A DNA stretch of 64,000 bases from Nitrosomonas sp. (GCA_019745325.1 JAIETK010000019.1:50037-114036); one strand, 5' to 3'; shown: positions 46,293 through 56,734, counted from the first letter of the stretch. Translations and numbers: made by a program. Notes: generated from the letters alone by a model not told the origin.

Positions 46293-46417
46293 TTCTTTTC
46301 GATGTCATGGGTTGTTGCGGGGTTTTCATCGCCGGTTTTGGGTAAATGCAGCGGGCCTTTATGACCGCAGGCACTCAAAAGGTAAGCCGAAAAAATCATG
46401 ATAACAAGTAAACGCAT
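46289..46417 (-). CDS. lptM: LptM (YifL)-type small lipoprotein
   Basis: A 42-residue ORF has a lipoprotein signal (MRLLVIMIFSAYLLSAC) with the lipobox LSAC, directly followed by GHKGPLHLPK, which is the family signature. LptM helps mature the outer-membrane lipopolysaccharide translocon LptD/LptE. It overlaps lysA by ATGA at 46289-46292. It is too short for usual length filters and easily missed. Confidence 0.9.
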   Translation of the reverse strand: MRLLVIMIFSAYLLSACGHKGPLHLPKTGDENPATTHDIEKK

Positions 46418-46492
46418 GTGAATCCGTTGTTTTAGGGTTGATAAGATACTAGCATAACAAAATGTCGTGGCTAATAGGACCGCAACGCAGTG

Positions 46493-47128
46493 CTAGTCGT
46501 TAAGCGATACAGAATTCAACCAATCGATCAGCTCGTTGATGATCCGGTTACTGGCGGTACTGATGGCGGAGACAGCCCCGGCAGCATCGGGAGAGAGCGC
46601 TTTTTCTGTAATGCTGAGATCTTTTTGCGCCAGCAGCCTGCGTGAATTGCGTTCGATCAAACTGGCGCGTAATCCGAATGCAACGTGGCTGTCGGTCGTG
46701 GTTTCGAACAAATGTACAAGCTCTTTCAACTCGATGTCCAATATCCGGTCGGTTTTTGCAGTGCTGCTGTCCTTAATGACGTATTCATTCAACCGGGAAA
46801 CAATCCGGTCGCGCAATTGCTGCGTAAACAACGCGGCGGGCGCCGCGATCCAGCGGCTGTTTCCATAAGTGAATGTTTGCGCGGGATTGTGATACATCAA
46901 ACGATAATGAATCGCGGTGTTATCAAGCCATCCAGGGGATGACACATCGGCTATCAGTAAGCTTTTTTTGGCAAACTGGGATTGCGATACTTGTGTTGTT
47001 GCCGCTTCCATATTGGACGGATAAAGCACACCAAAATCATAAGTCGATATCGCACCGGGTGTTTTTTGCAGCGGCGTACAACCCGAGATTAATGAAATAA
47101 ACAATATTGATTGCAGCATTCTGATCAT
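46493..47128 (-). CDS. PqiC/ABC-transport-auxiliary lipoprotein
   Basis: The 211-residue protein has a lipoprotein signal (ILFISLISGC) and the fold pattern of the ABC_trans_aux family (KSLLIADVSSPGWLDNTAIHY, then RWIAAPAALFTQQLRDRI). It is the last gene of a MlaE-MlaF-MlaD-like operon and overlaps the MCE gene by ATGA. It probably sits at the outer membrane as partner of the MCE protein in lipid movement across the periplasm. Confidence 0.85.
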   Translation of the reverse strand: MIRMLQSILFISLISGCTPLQKTPGAISTYDFGVLYPSNMEAATTQVSQSQFAKKSLLIADVSSPGWLDNTAIHYRLMYHNPAQTFTYGNSRWIAAPAALFTQQLRDRIVSRLNEYVIKDSSTAKTDRILDIELKELVHLFETTTDSHVAFGLRASLIERNSRRLLAQKDLSITEKALSPDAAGAVSAISTASNRIINELIDWLNSVSLND

Positions 47129-48024
47129 TGCTGGATTCCTTTCGGTGGCACAAATCCTTCCTCGCCCGGTCCGGGTTGCATCGATGGGCGCCCAAATATC
47201 AAGCTTTGCGGATTCTCTTCCAATTGCTGTAACACCCGGTCAAAGTTACTTGAGTTACGTGCAATGTTGTGACTCAATTTTCTCAATTCGGGGATGGTGA
47301 CGGCGAGTTCTTGAGCGCTTTCCGCCAAGCTGTCGAAAATACCTTCTTTTTGATTGGCTTTATTCACCGCCAGATTAATTTCCCCCAGCAGTTGATCAAG
47401 CCGTTTTACCAGAAAGCTTGATTCGGTGGTCAATTCCGTGAACGACTCGAGTACCGGTTGTAAATGACTGGCAATACCTTCAAAATTTTTGGTGGCTTTA
47501 TCGATATTTTGCAGAATTTGTCCAATATGCGTCTGATTGTCATCGTTAAGCAGATGATTCATTTTTAACACTAATTTGTTCACGTTCGTCAACAAGTGCT
47601 GGCCGGAAACCGTGACTTCATCGAATAGCGAGCGGCGCATCGGGATGCGCGCATGACCCGGCAGCTTGCCGGTACCGACACCGTCATCGTTCAATTGGAT
47701 ATAGGCAAGACCGGTTACCCCTTGATAGCCAAGCTGCGCGTACACGGTATTTTGCAAATTGACGTTCTCATTGACCGAGATATGCACCAGAATTTGCTGC
47801 GAATCGTCGGGATCGAATTCAATATCTTCAACTTTGCCGATGAGGACGCCGCGGTAATGCACGGAAGACTGAGGATTGAGCCCGCTTACGGATTCCTTGG
47901 TAACAACCAGATAGGAAATGCGCTGGATGTTGTCGCCGCTAAACCAAGCTGCAACCAAGCCGGCGGCGATACTGAGGAGGATAACAAAAATGCCGGCTAC
48001 AAGGGCATGGGCGCGGTTTTCCAT
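47125..48024 (-). CDS. MlaD-like MCE-domain lipid-binding protein
   Basis: One N-terminal membrane helix (about 8-30, ALVAGIFVILLSIAAGLVAA) is followed by an MCE domain (about 38-115, VVTKESVSGLNPQSSVHYRG and ALQLG-like QLGYQGVTGLAYIQL). A long helical tail (about 130-270) probably forms the needle or hexamer contacts. It anchors in the inner membrane and binds lipid. Its start overlaps the ATPase gene by 28 bases and its stop overlaps the lipoprotein gene. Confidence 0.88.
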   Translation of the reverse strand: MENRAHALVAGIFVILLSIAAGLVAAWFSGDNIQRISYLVVTKESVSGLNPQSSVHYRGVLIGKVEDIEFDPDDSQQILVHISVNENVNLQNTVYAQLGYQGVTGLAYIQLNDDGVGTGKLPGHARIPMRRSLFDEVTVSGQHLLTNVNKLVLKMNHLLNDDNQTHIGQILQNIDKATKNFEGIASHLQPVLESFTELTTESSFLVKRLDQLLGEINLAVNKANQKEGIFDSLAESAQELAVTIPELRKLSHNIARNSSNFDRVLQQLEENPQSLIFGRPSMQPGPGEEGFVPPKGIQQ

Positions 48025-48806
48025 GAATGCTCCGAGTGAGTGTTTTGTTCAAGTTTGTGTCGAATGCTTTTGAAAAAGCTGGTGATAAACGGATGCTGGA
48101 ACCGGCATATTTGCTCCAGCGTGTCGGTGATAATCACTTTCTGATCCGCCAGTACGGCAATGCGGTCGGACAGCGCCACCAGCGTATCCAGATCATGCGT
48201 CACCATCACGATGGTGAGATTCAATTCCCGGCGCAGCGAAAGGATCAATTCGACAAAGCTTTCACTGAGTTCGGGATCCAAACCGGCGGTCGGTTCATCC
48301 AAAAAAAGCAGCTCGGGATCGAGCGCCAACGCACGTGCTAACGCGACGCGTTTGATCATGCCGCCTGATAAAGCCGCCGGCATTTTATCGGCATGTTCCG
48401 CGCCGATGGCAACCATATCGAGTTTGATCATTACCAATTCACGAATCAGATCGTCGCTCAACAAATGAAGTTCTCGCAGTGGCAGGGCGACATTGTCGAA
48501 AACAGTCAGCGCGCTGAACAGCGCACCTTGCTGAAACAGAACACCGGAGCGGTTACGGATATTACTTTTCAGATGATTGCGAAGCATATCATCCCGGGGT
48601 TGGCCAAAAATCTTAACGCTGCCTTGGGACGGCTGTTCCAAGCCCAGCATTTGGCGCAATAAGGTAGTTTTTCCGCTGCCGGAGCCGCCGATAAGCGTGA
48701 GAATTTCGCCGCGATAAACGCATAAATCAATGCCGCGATGGACCACATGGTTGCCAAACCGGGTATGGAGAGATTCGATCTCGATGACACATTCGGGATT
48801 CGGCAT
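47997..48806 (-). CDS. MlaF-like ABC transporter ATPase
   Basis: The 269-residue ATPase has Walker A GGSGSGKTTLLRQ, the signature ALSGGMIKRVALARALALDP and Walker B LLFLDEPTAGLDP followed by a switch His in VMVTHDLD. LSGGM instead of LSGGQ is usual for MlaF-type proteins. It powers the permease encoded just upstream. The 3' end overlaps the MCE gene, indicating a tight operon. Confidence 0.92.
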   Translation of the reverse strand: MPNPECVIEIESLHTRFGNHVVHRGIDLCVYRGEILTLIGGSGSGKTTLLRQMLGLEQPSQGSVKIFGQPRDDMLRNHLKSNIRNRSGVLFQQGALFSALTVFDNVALPLRELHLLSDDLIRELVMIKLDMVAIGAEHADKMPAALSGGMIKRVALARALALDPELLFLDEPTAGLDPELSESFVELILSLRRELNLTIVMVTHDLDTLVALSDRIAVLADQKVIITDTLEQICRFQHPFITSFFKSIRHKLEQNTHSEHSWKTAPMPL

Positions 48807-48810
48807 GGCG

Positions 48811-49950
48811 TTAGGTGATTCCTACATCTGAGAACATGACGGCAAATATTGCATCGATAATGATCACCATTGTGATTGCGGTAACCACGGAAGTGGTGGT
48901 GCCTTCTCCCAGACTCTCCGTGTTAGGTTTGATTCTTAACCCGAAATGACAAGCAATGAGCGCGATCACCATGCCACACACAATCCCTTTTCCTAATCCG
49001 AGCCATAAATTTGCGATCGGCACGACATCCGGCAATGCCCGCAAGAAATGATGATAGCTCAGCCCTAATTGTAACTCAGCCGCAACCATTCCGCCGATTA
49101 ATGCGATGGCGCTGGTCCACAACACTAATAAAGGCATGGCGATGCCGAGGCCCAAAACTTTCGGCAAAATGAGGCGCTGGCTATGCGAGATGCCCATGAC
49201 GGTTAAAGCATCCAACTCCTGCGTGACCCGCATCACCCCTAATTGCGCAGTCATCGACGAACCGGAACGGCCGGCGACAAGTATAGCAGCCAGCATGGGG
49301 CCTAATTCGCGGATAATGCTGATGCCAAGGATATTGATGATAAAGATATCCGCGCCGAATATCTGTAATTGTTTGGAAGACAGATAGCTCAATACGATAC
49401 CGATCAGAAAACCGACCAATGCTGTAATTCCCAGAGCCTGCGCCCCGGTGCGGTATAGATTTGCGGAGATTTCGCGCCAAGGGATTAAGACAGGATGCCG
49501 TATCAAATACAATACATCCAGCAGCAGTTGACCAATCAACATGACCAATCCGAGCGCATTACTCCACAATAGCAACGCCAGCCTGCCAAGGGTTGTGATG
49601 GGCCATGCTAAATCCCGGCGGCGGGTGCCTGCGCGCAGAACCGGGGTGTGCTCAAGCCGAGCAAACATCTTTTCATGTTCTGGGCGCAACTGTAGATGCT
49701 CGGGACGCTTCCCCTTCCAGGCTCGCCAGAGGATCGCTGTTCCGGCGGTATCAAGCTGTTGAATGCGGGTCAAATCCCAGTGGAGATCCCGATTCTCGGC
49801 TTGTTGCGTAAGTTCAACGGTTAGCGATTCCAGGTAGTGCCCCAACGCGGTCAGCGTGTAATTACCCGTCAAAACGATTTGCGTGAAACCATCAGCAATG
49901 GTGAGCTGGTACCAGGTATTGAGCGATTTGTGAACAAGTTCAGAGTGCAT
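48811..49950 (-). CDS. MlaE-like permease with N-terminal STAS domain
   Basis: A STAS-like domain (about 1-100, LDTAGTAILWRAWKGKRPEH) is fused to a MlaE permease core (about 110-379) with five or six membrane helices and the family motif LAAILVAGRSGSSMTAQLGVM, then VTQELDALTVMGI. It starts the operon permease-ATPase-MCE-lipoprotein. The system is expected to move phospholipids between inner and outer membrane; direction and substrate cannot be read here. In other bacteria the STAS domain is a separate protein (MlaB). Confidence 0.92.
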   Translation of the reverse strand: MHSELVHKSLNTWYQLTIADGFTQIVLTGNYTLTALGHYLESLTVELTQQAENRDLHWDLTRIQQLDTAGTAILWRAWKGKRPEHLQLRPEHEKMFARLEHTPVLRAGTRRRDLAWPITTLGRLALLLWSNALGLVMLIGQLLLDVLYLIRHPVLIPWREISANLYRTGAQALGITALVGFLIGIVLSYLSSKQLQIFGADIFIINILGISIIRELGPMLAAILVAGRSGSSMTAQLGVMRVTQELDALTVMGISHSQRLILPKVLGLGIAMPLLVLWTSAIALIGGMVAAELQLGLSYHHFLRALPDVVPIANLWLGLGKGIVCGMVIALIACHFGLRIKPNTESLGEGTTTSVVTAITMVIIIDAIFAVMFSDVGIT

Positions 49951-50126
49951 ACATTGCTGCTAGGTTGAGCATATTAAAGTAGCGGCCAAAAAATGATGCG
50001 ATATCAGATCGGAATTAAAACTGTTGATTCAAGATTCGCGAATTTACAATGAAACCTATTATTTACGATCTATATTAAAACAAAACGGCTGGAATAATCG
50101 TGAATTTCGGGGAATTGGAGCGAAGC

Positions 50127-51584
50127 CTACTTGACTTGAGCCATTTCAGAACGCGCTAATGCGGGATTATCCGCAAAGTATTTTTTGATACCTAGAAACA
50201 TGGCATCCGCCATCCGGTCTTGATATTGCGTGCTGCGCAATTTGACCTCTTCCTTGGGATTGCTCAAGAATGCGGTTTCGACCAAAATTGACGGGATATC
50301 CGGCGACTTGAGCACAGCAAAGCCCGCTTGCTCGACATTGCGTTTGTGGAGATGATTGATGCCGCCAAGCTGCTTCAACACGTATTCGGCCAGTTTGGCG
50401 CTATCGTTAATGGTCGCGTTGAGCGACAAATCCAGCAGCAATTCTCTGATATCCTTGGATTTTGAGGTGATATCGATGCCGCCCATCAGATCGTTGTCGA
50501 CACTGTTTTCCTTATTCGCAAGCCAACTGGCGGTTGTCGAAGTCGCGCCATGTTCTGAAAGCGTGAAAACGGAAGAGCCGTGCGCATGGGATTTGGGATT
50601 GGCGTCGGCATGAATGGAAATGAACAGGTCGGCATTGGCGCGCCGGGCGTTGATGCGCCGCTGCGGCAATGAGATATAGTAATCCCCGTTGCGCGTCAAA
50701 ACGGCGCGCATATTCGGTTCCTTGTCGATGCGCTCTTTTAGTTTGCGGGCAATCGCCAGCGTGACATCTTTTTCATAGGTGCCTTGTTGACCGACTGCAC
50801 CGGGATCCTTGCCGCCATGCCCGGGATCGATTGCGACGATTAAAATGCGCGGAACCTTGACTTTTTCAGGTTTGCGATTCTGCGCTGCCGGGATGTTGTC
50901 GGGTTGCTTGGCAGGTGTCACGGCAGTTGCCAGTTGTTGCGGTTTGGGCCCGTGCGGGAAAATCCATTGCACCGGTTTTTCTTTCTTTTCAGAAGTTCCG
51001 CTTTGCATCAGTGTTGCGACCAGTTCATCCAGCACATCGGTTTCAAATCCACTGGGAGCGTTGTTAATGACGTTGTCAGTTGCCGCGGTTTGGATTGCCT
51101 TATCGGGGTGATGAATATCCAAGATCAAACGATGTGAAAAGTTATCCTTCGGTTCCATCACAAAAGCGCGCGGCACGACATTCGACTTCAAGTCGAAAAC
51201 CAGCCGGATCACATCGGGCTTAAACTGCCCGACACGGATTTTCTGCACGTATGGATCGATCGCATCGACTTTATCCGGCAAAGCGGCAAGTGCTGGGGTG
51301 ATCTTGGTTCGATTGAGATCGATGACGACGCGATGCGGATTGTTTAGCATGCTCAGCTCGTAATCCAATGGTTGATTGGACTCCAAAGTAATACGAGTGT
51401 AATCGGGTGTGAGTCCCATGCGAGCGGATTTAACCGTCGCATCTGCTGCGATTGCCGGCTGTAGCGCCAGTATGCAGAGCAATAGAACAATCAGCTGAAA
51501 GACTTGCAGACATGTCCTGGACGCGCAGTATGGGTTTCTGAAAAGAGGCGTTACCGGCTGATTGCTTTCCAATGCGTTAAACAT
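50127..51584 (-). CDS. amiC: N-acetylmuramoyl-L-alanine amidase with AMIN domain
   Basis: The enzyme splits septal peptidoglycan during cell separation. After a signal peptide (about residues 28-47, LIVLLLCILALQPAIAADA) there is an AMIN domain (about 48-150) that targets it to the division site. A Pro/Lys-rich linker follows, then an Amidase_3 domain with zinc ligands in AIDPGHGGKDPGAVG, Glu in TYEKDVTLA, His in ISIHADANP and the catalytic Glu in ILVETAFLSN. I chose ATG 51584 (AGGA upstream). It overlaps the end of tsaE by 34 bases. Confidence 0.93.
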   Translation of the reverse strand: MFNALESNQPVTPLFRNPYCASRTCLQVFQLIVLLLCILALQPAIAADATVKSARMGLTPDYTRITLESNQPLDYELSMLNNPHRVVIDLNRTKITPALAALPDKVDAIDPYVQKIRVGQFKPDVIRLVFDLKSNVVPRAFVMEPKDNFSHRLILDIHHPDKAIQTAATDNVINNAPSGFETDVLDELVATLMQSGTSEKKEKPVQWIFPHGPKPQQLATAVTPAKQPDNIPAAQNRKPEKVKVPRILIVAIDPGHGGKDPGAVGQQGTYEKDVTLAIARKLKERIDKEPNMRAVLTRNGDYYISLPQRRINARRANADLFISIHADANPKSHAHGSSVFTLSEHGATSTTASWLANKENSVDNDLMGGIDITSKSKDIRELLLDLSLNATINDSAKLAEYVLKQLGGINHLHKRNVEQAGFAVLKSPDIPSILVETAFLSNPKEEVKLRSTQYQDRMADAMFLGIKKYFADNPALARSEMAQVK

Positions 51585-52054
51585 TGTTTTCCTGTCTCGG
51601 TGCAAGCCTGAATTTCGATTTGCCGGCCAGCATCGAGAACGCTAATAATGCACCGCAGATCCGGTGGTGGTAATAAATCACCCGCTTTTTCAGGCCATTC
51701 AACCACGCAAATCGAATCTGCATTAAAATATTCGCGGAAACCTGCTTCTTCCCATTCAAGGTAATCATTGAACCGATAAAAATCAAAGTGATAGAAGTAT
51801 AACCCAGAGATTTCGTAGATTTCAACCAGATTATACGTCGGACTCTTGACGGCATGCGAGTATCCAAGTCCGCGCAGCATGCCCCGGGTTAGGGTTGTCT
51901 TGCCGGAACCCAAGTTGCCGGTCAGATGAATGGCTATGCCGGATTTCAGGTAAGCCGATAATTTTTCACCAAATTTTAGGGTTTCTGTGTCATCGGCAAG
52001 ATAACAGGAAAAATTGCGCGCTGACTCAACCGCTGTCGAAAGTTCGTTATGCAA
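51551..52054 (-). CDS. tsaE: tRNA threonylcarbamoyladenosine biosynthesis ATPase
   Basis: TsaE works with TsaB and TsaD to make the t6A modification at position 37 of ANN-decoding tRNAs. The 167-residue protein has Walker A GNLGSGKTTLTRGMLRGLG, the SPTYNLVEIYE switch and VVEWPEKAGDLLP. The only early start is a TTG at 52054, which lies 6 bases inside the divergent queG gene, so the two start regions overlap. Its 3' end overlaps amiC, the order often seen in betaproteobacteria. Confidence 0.93.
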   Translation of the reverse strand: MHNELSTAVESARNFSCYLADDTETLKFGEKLSAYLKSGIAIHLTGNLGSGKTTLTRGMLRGLGYSHAVKSPTYNLVEIYEISGLYFYHFDFYRFNDYLEWEEAGFREYFNADSICVVEWPEKAGDLLPPPDLRCIISVLDAGRQIEIQACTETGKQCLTHWKAISR

Positions 52055-53164
52055 GTAAATACCATTAATACAAAAAAGATTTCAGATTTTGCTGTTTTAG
52101 CAACAGCGATCAAAGCCTGGGGCAAGGAACTCGGATTTCACGATGTCCGCATCGCCGATGCGCAGGCGGATATGTCGGCAGTGGAATCCGGCTTGTTCCG
52201 CTGGCTGGAACAAGGATGCCATGGCACCATGGATTATATGGCAAAACACGGCACCAAGCGTACCCGGCCCGCGGAATTGGAACCCGGCACGCAGCGAGTC
52301 ATTTCCGTTTGTATCAACTATGCGCCGCCCGCCGTCAAAAACAGCTGGGAAGTGATCCACGATGGCAATCGCGCGTTTATTTCGCGCTATGCATTGGGAC
52401 GCGATTACCACAAGGTGATCCGCGCGCGGCTGCAGAAACTGGCCGACAAAATCACCGAAGCGGCCGGTCCGTTCAATTACCGCGTATTTTCCGACAGCGC
52501 ACCGGTGATGGAAGTCGCCTGGGCGCAGAAATCCGGGCTGGGGTGGCGCGGCAAGCATACATTATTGCTGAACCGCCAGGCCGGTTCGATGTTTTTCCTC
52601 GGCGAAATGTACGTCGATCTGCCGCTGCCGGTGGATGAAGAAACCGCAAGTTATTGCGGCAGTTGCACCCGCTGCATCGATATTTGCCCGACGCAGGCGA
52701 TTATCGGGCCTTACCAAGTCGATGCCCGCCGTTGCATTTCCTATCTGACCATCGAATTGAAAGACAGCATTCCCGAGCCATTGCGGCCGCTGATCGGTAA
52801 TCGCATCTATGGCTGCGACGATTGCCAGCTGGTCTGTCCTTGGAATAAATTTGCCAAAATTACCAACGAAAACGACTTTCATGTGCGCAACGGTCTGGAC
52901 GATGTATCGCTGGTCGAACTGTTCGGCTGGGATCAGGCTACATTCGAGACCAAACTGGCGGGTAGTGCGATCCGCCGCATCGGCTATCAGCAATGGCTGC
53001 GCAATATCGCCGTCGGTTTGGGCAACGCGCCGTATTCGGACGAAATTGTGCAAGCCTTGCAAGTGCGCGCCGACGATCCGTCGGACATGGTGCGCGAACA
53101 TGTGCAATGGGCACTGCAACAACAACATCAAAAAACAACCGCCATTCGGGAGTCATCAACATGA
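52049..53164 (+). CDS. queG: epoxyqueuosine reductase
   Basis: QueG reduces epoxyqueuosine to queuosine in tRNA with cobalamin and two 4Fe-4S clusters. The 371-residue protein has the cluster motifs [16 protein letters not shown] and [13 protein letters not shown], the [20 protein letters not shown] segment and a C-terminal HEAT-like repeat. It is divergent from tsaE with overlapping starts and overlaps purT by ATGA. Confidence 0.95.
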   Translation: MQVNTINTKKISDFAVLATAIKAWGKELGFHDVRIADAQADMSAVESGLFRWLEQGCHGTMDYMAKHGTKRTRPAELEPGTQRVISVCINYAPPAVKNSWEVIHDGNRAFISRYALGRDYHKVIRARLQKLADKITEAAGPFNYRVFSDSAPVMEVAWAQKSGLGWRGKHTLLLNRQAGSMFFLGEMYVDLPLPVDEETASYCGSCTRCIDICPTQAIIGPYQVDARRCISYLTIELKDSIPEPLRPLIGNRIYGCDDCQLVCPWNKFAKITNENDFHVRNGLDDVSLVELFGWDQATFETKLAGSAIRRIGYQQWLRNIAVGLGNAPYSDEIVQALQVRADDPSDMVREHVQWALQQQHQKTTAIRESST

Positions 53165-54372
53165 AAACACCATCAATCATCGGTACACCGCTGAGTCCGT
53201 CGGCGACTAAAGTCATGCTGCTCGGCAGCGGCGAACTCGGTAAGGAAGTCATCATCGCATTGCAGCGCCTGGGTGTTGAAACCATCGCGGTCGACCGCTA
53301 CGCCAACGCGCCGGGGCATCAAGTCGCGCATCGCGCGCATGTCATCAACATGGCGGATGGCCAGGCATTGCGGGCATTGGTCGAAATGGAGCAGCCCGAC
53401 ATCATCGTGCCGGAAATCGAAGCAATTGCGACCGATATGCTAATCGAAATCGAGCAGGCCGGGATAGCAACTGTGATTCCAACCGCGCGAGCCGCCCGGT
53501 TGACGATGAACCGCGAAGGCATTCGTTGCCTGGCGGCAGAAACGCTGGGGCTGCCGACATCGCCGTATGCTTTCGCCAACAGCCTGGCGGAATTGCAGGC
53601 GGCCATCGACAGCAAAATCGGCTATCCGTGCATCGTCAAACCGGTGATGTCGTCATCCGGCAAGGGGCAATCGCGTATCGATCACGTTGGGGAAGTGAAA
53701 GCAGCGTGGGATTATGCCGCCAGCGGCAGCCGCGTCGATCAAGGACGGGTGATCGTCGAGGGTGTGATTCAGTTCGATTATGAAATCACGCAACTGACCG
53801 TGCGTGCGCTGGATGCCGGCGGTAACGTCAAAACACATTTCTGCGAACCAATTGGACACGTGCAGGTGCATGGCGATTACGTCGAAAGCTGGCAACCGCA
53901 GGCGATGTCCCCGGCGGCGCTGCAACGTGCGCGGGAAATTGCCAAAATCATCACCGATGATTTAGGCGGGCTGGGTATTTTTGGCGTGGAATTATTCGTC
54001 AAGGGCGACGACGTGTGGTTCAGCGAAGTCAGCCCGCGGCCGCACGACACTGGCATGGTGACGATGTGCAGCCAGAAGCAGAGCGAATTCGATTTGCATG
54101 CGCGTGCGATTCTCGGATTGCCGGTGAATACTTCACTGCAGGCGCCGGGTGCGAGCGCGGTGATCTACGGCCAACTCGAAGCCAAAGGCATCGCATTCTC
54201 CGGCGTAACCGAAGCCCTTAGCGTGCCGCAAAGCGATTTGCGCCTGTTCGGCAAACCGGAATCGTTCAAACGGCGGCGCATGGGCGTTGCATTGGCGAAT
54301 GGCGCGGATACGGAGGAAGCCCGAGGTCGTGCTAAACTTGCGGCAAGCCGGGTGATCCCTATTAAAGATTAA
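53161..54372 (+). CDS. purT: formate-dependent phosphoribosylglycinamide formyltransferase
   Basis: PurT makes formylglycinamide ribonucleotide from formate, ATP and GAR in purine synthesis. It is an ATP-grasp protein of 403 residues with the N-terminal nucleotide fold [20 protein letters not shown], the [12 protein letters not shown] phosphate loop and the metal-binding [16 protein letters not shown] chose the ATG at 53161 (GGGAG nine bases before), which overlaps the queG stop. A longer frame upstream lies wholly inside queG and is not used. Confidence 0.95.
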   Translation: MKTPSIIGTPLSPSATKVMLLGSGELGKEVIIALQRLGVETIAVDRYANAPGHQVAHRAHVINMADGQALRALVEMEQPDIIVPEIEAIATDMLIEIEQAGIATVIPTARAARLTMNREGIRCLAAETLGLPTSPYAFANSLAELQAAIDSKIGYPCIVKPVMSSSGKGQSRIDHVGEVKAAWDYAASGSRVDQGRVIVEGVIQFDYEITQLTVRALDAGGNVKTHFCEPIGHVQVHGDYVESWQPQAMSPAALQRAREIAKIITDDLGGLGIFGVELFVKGDDVWFSEVSPRPHDTGMVTMCSQKQSEFDLHARAILGLPVNTSLQAPGASAVIYGQLEAKGIAFSGVTEALSVPQSDLRLFGKPESFKRRRMGVALANGADTEEARGRAKLAASRVIPIKD

Positions 54373-54410
54373 CACTAACCAATCAATCAACAATTTAACA
54401 AAGGAAAATT

Positions 54411-55319
54411 ATGACGATCGAGCAACTCAACACGCAATTCGGCATCGCAGGTCAATTGGAATTTATCGCCGGTAATGGCGGACTGCCGATGATTCAGGTG
54501 AAAACCGCCAAAGCCAAAGCGCTGATCTCGATCCATGCCGGTCAGGTATTGTCGTATCAACCCGCCGGTGAAGCGGAAGATGTGATGTTTTTGAGCGCGA
54601 AAGCGTATTACCAGGACGGCAAAGCCATCAAAGGCGGCGCGCCAATCTGCTGGCCGTGGTTCGGCGCTGATCCGGAAGGCAAAGGCCGCCCCGGACACGG
54701 CTTCGTGCGCAATCGCGGCTGGAACGTGATCGCCACCGAAGCGCTAAGCAATGGCGACATCAAAGTCACCGTCGGGCTGGACGATACGCCGGAAACACAA
54801 GCCATCTGGCCACATGCCTTCAGCCTGTGGCAGGAAATCGTCATCGGCGACACCTTGAATCTATCACTGATCACGCGCAACACCGGTAAGGAAAAATTTA
54901 CCATCACCCAGGCATTTCATACTTATTTCAAGGTTGGCGACATCAACCGTGTGAAAGTATCGGGATTGGCTGGGTGCGACTATCTCGACAAAGCCGGTGG
55001 TGGCAGCGCGCAAAAACACCAAACGGGTGATGTAACCATCGACGCCGAAGTCGACCGCATCTATCTGAACGTCGGCAATAACTTAACCATTGACGACGCG
55101 GCCTTGAATCGCCGCATCCAAATCACCTCACAAGGCAGCAAAACCGCCGTGGTGTGGAATCCGTGGGAGAAAATCGCCAAGGATATGGCCGATTTGGAAG
55201 ATCACGACTATCAGCGCTTATTGTGCGTGGAAACCACTAACGCGGCGGATGATGTCCGGGAAGTTGCGCCGGGCGGGGAGTGCCGGTTGACGGCTAATTA
55301 TCAGGTGGTGCGCGATTAA
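54411..55319 (+). CDS. D-hexose-6-phosphate mutarotase
   Basis: The 302-residue protein belongs to the YeaD-type aldose-1-epimerase family that interconverts alpha and beta forms of hexose-6-phosphates. Features are IHAGQVLSYQPAG, GGAPICWPWFG with the start of the sugar site, PGHGFVRNRGW with the catalytic His, and QAFHTYFKVGD with the second His. The late VVWNPWEKIAKDMADL and LLCVETTNA (catalytic Glu) complete the active site. AAAGGA lies six bases before the ATG, 38 bases after purT, so the two may be cotranscribed. Confidence 0.92.
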   Translation: MTIEQLNTQFGIAGQLEFIAGNGGLPMIQVKTAKAKALISIHAGQVLSYQPAGEAEDVMFLSAKAYYQDGKAIKGGAPICWPWFGADPEGKGRPGHGFVRNRGWNVIATEALSNGDIKVTVGLDDTPETQAIWPHAFSLWQEIVIGDTLNLSLITRNTGKEKFTITQAFHTYFKVGDINRVKVSGLAGCDYLDKAGGGSAQKHQTGDVTIDAEVDRIYLNVGNNLTIDDAALNRRIQITSQGSKTAVVWNPWEKIAKDMADLEDHDYQRLLCVETTNAADDVREVAPGGECRLTANYQVVRD

Positions 55320-55558
55320 TCAATCGAGCATGGAATGTCATTAGCATAATGATATTGCAATGTATTTTAAGATTGTCGAATTTCTTAATGAGTGATGTTA
55401 AGACCTAATGTCTTGGGTGTGCAAAACCTCAATCGAATTCGAGAGAGAATTTTTAATAATGTTACCTGAATAGGTATTCAGTTTTTTCTGGCCATTACAG
55501 GTAGACACTTCTGCCGATATGTATACAACTTATTGATCAAAACTTGGAGAGAATGTTA

Positions 55559-56557
55559 ATGGGAGAAATAATCGAACATGACGATAATGAAAATGCCTTA
55601 CCATCTGTGCATGTTGGTGAAAATAACTTACCTGTGCCACTAAAAGTATATCAAGATGTTTATCATCAAGTTACAGGGCGCACCGAGCAAATTCGTCAGC
55701 GATATTCTCAGAATTTGTTAATTGATTTCTCCGAAGTAGAACAACTCCATCACAAAATTAAGCAACTTTGCGACATCCATAAAATCGTTGCAAGCAACGA
55801 AGCCATCTCGATTTTTCACGACAAAGATCGAAAAGAGCAATTTACTTCATTCGAACGTTTCCGCTTATATAATGCCAATGCCTCAAGTCCGTCTGTAACC
55901 GTTGTTCTTAAATATAATTTTTCTATTATTCCAGCTGGTCTTGATAGACCCCAAGAATATGTTGTCACTATTAGACTCATCTCTCGGATTGCTATACTGA
56001 GCAAAATTGAGTCTGAGGCTCCGCCATTTGTGAGAGGAGGTATCTACGGTTTTATGGCGGGGAATACTGCCGAAGTAACAATTGAGTACGCCGACTATGT
56101 TATTGCTCGTGGTTTTCTTGAAGCAATTGATGATTGGATCCGGGGTTGTAAATCGGAGCCAGATATGGGCTGGGCTAAGTTTCTCCAACGTTGGTCCCAC
56201 CTTTTACCTAAGACAATAAAACTGATTGCAGCAGCTGCGATTATTTTTTTTGCGTTACAAGCTGTTCCAATCTTTATTACAAACTTAACTGATCCTCAAT
56301 TGTGGGCTCGCTTCATAATTCTTTTTGGAGGGAGCTTTTATTTAATAATAAACTTGGCAGAAATAACAGGCAGCATGATTGAGGATGCTATAGACAGCTT
56401 TACCGTAATATCTTACTTAAACCTTAACAAGGGTGACAAAAAACTGATTGATGATTTCAATAATAGAAAAAATCGTGTGATTTTCAAATTTGTATTGGGT
56501 TGTTTTTTGACAATACTATTAGGTATTATTTCATCAAAAATAGCTGAAATAATATGA
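55559..56557 (+). CDS. hypothetical membrane protein
   Basis: A 332-residue protein with a soluble N-terminal part of about 210 residues and three membrane helices near the C-terminus (TIKLIAAAAIIFFALQAVPI, then FIILFGGSFYLIINLAEIT, then VIFKFVLGCFLTILLGIISS). The soluble part is rich in beta strands (VTVVLKYNFSIIPAGL, EYVVTIRLISRIAILS). ATG 55559 is preferred, with GGAGAG upstream. Base composition is more AT-rich than the flanking host genes. I do not recognise the family; it may be acquired. Confidence 0.7.
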   Translation: MGEIIEHDDNENALPSVHVGENNLPVPLKVYQDVYHQVTGRTEQIRQRYSQNLLIDFSEVEQLHHKIKQLCDIHKIVASNEAISIFHDKDRKEQFTSFERFRLYNANASSPSVTVVLKYNFSIIPAGLDRPQEYVVTIRLISRIAILSKIESEAPPFVRGGIYGFMAGNTAEVTIEYADYVIARGFLEAIDDWIRGCKSEPDMGWAKFLQRWSHLLPKTIKLIAAAAIIFFALQAVPIFITNLTDPQLWARFIILFGGSFYLIINLAEITGSMIEDAIDSFTVISYLNLNKGDKKLIDDFNNRKNRVIFKFVLGCFLTILLGIISSKIAEII

Positions 56558-56734
56558 GCTCTGGTAGCGCGGTAGGTTGGAGTGACAGCAGGAACTCCAA
56601 CGCAGAGTAAAGTAAAGAGCTGACTGCCAGTCAACAACAAGAATTGTCTGCCCGTCCCCGTTCCTTTCGTTTGACGGTGTCTTGCCATTTCATAACCAAC
56701 TTCATTAGACATTCCTCATCAAACCGTAAATTTT

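Noticed and set aside
52993-53160. Upstream extension of purT inside queG
   Set aside because: The extra 56 residues do not belong to the PurT family; the ATG at 53161 has a ribosome site and the standard N-terminus.
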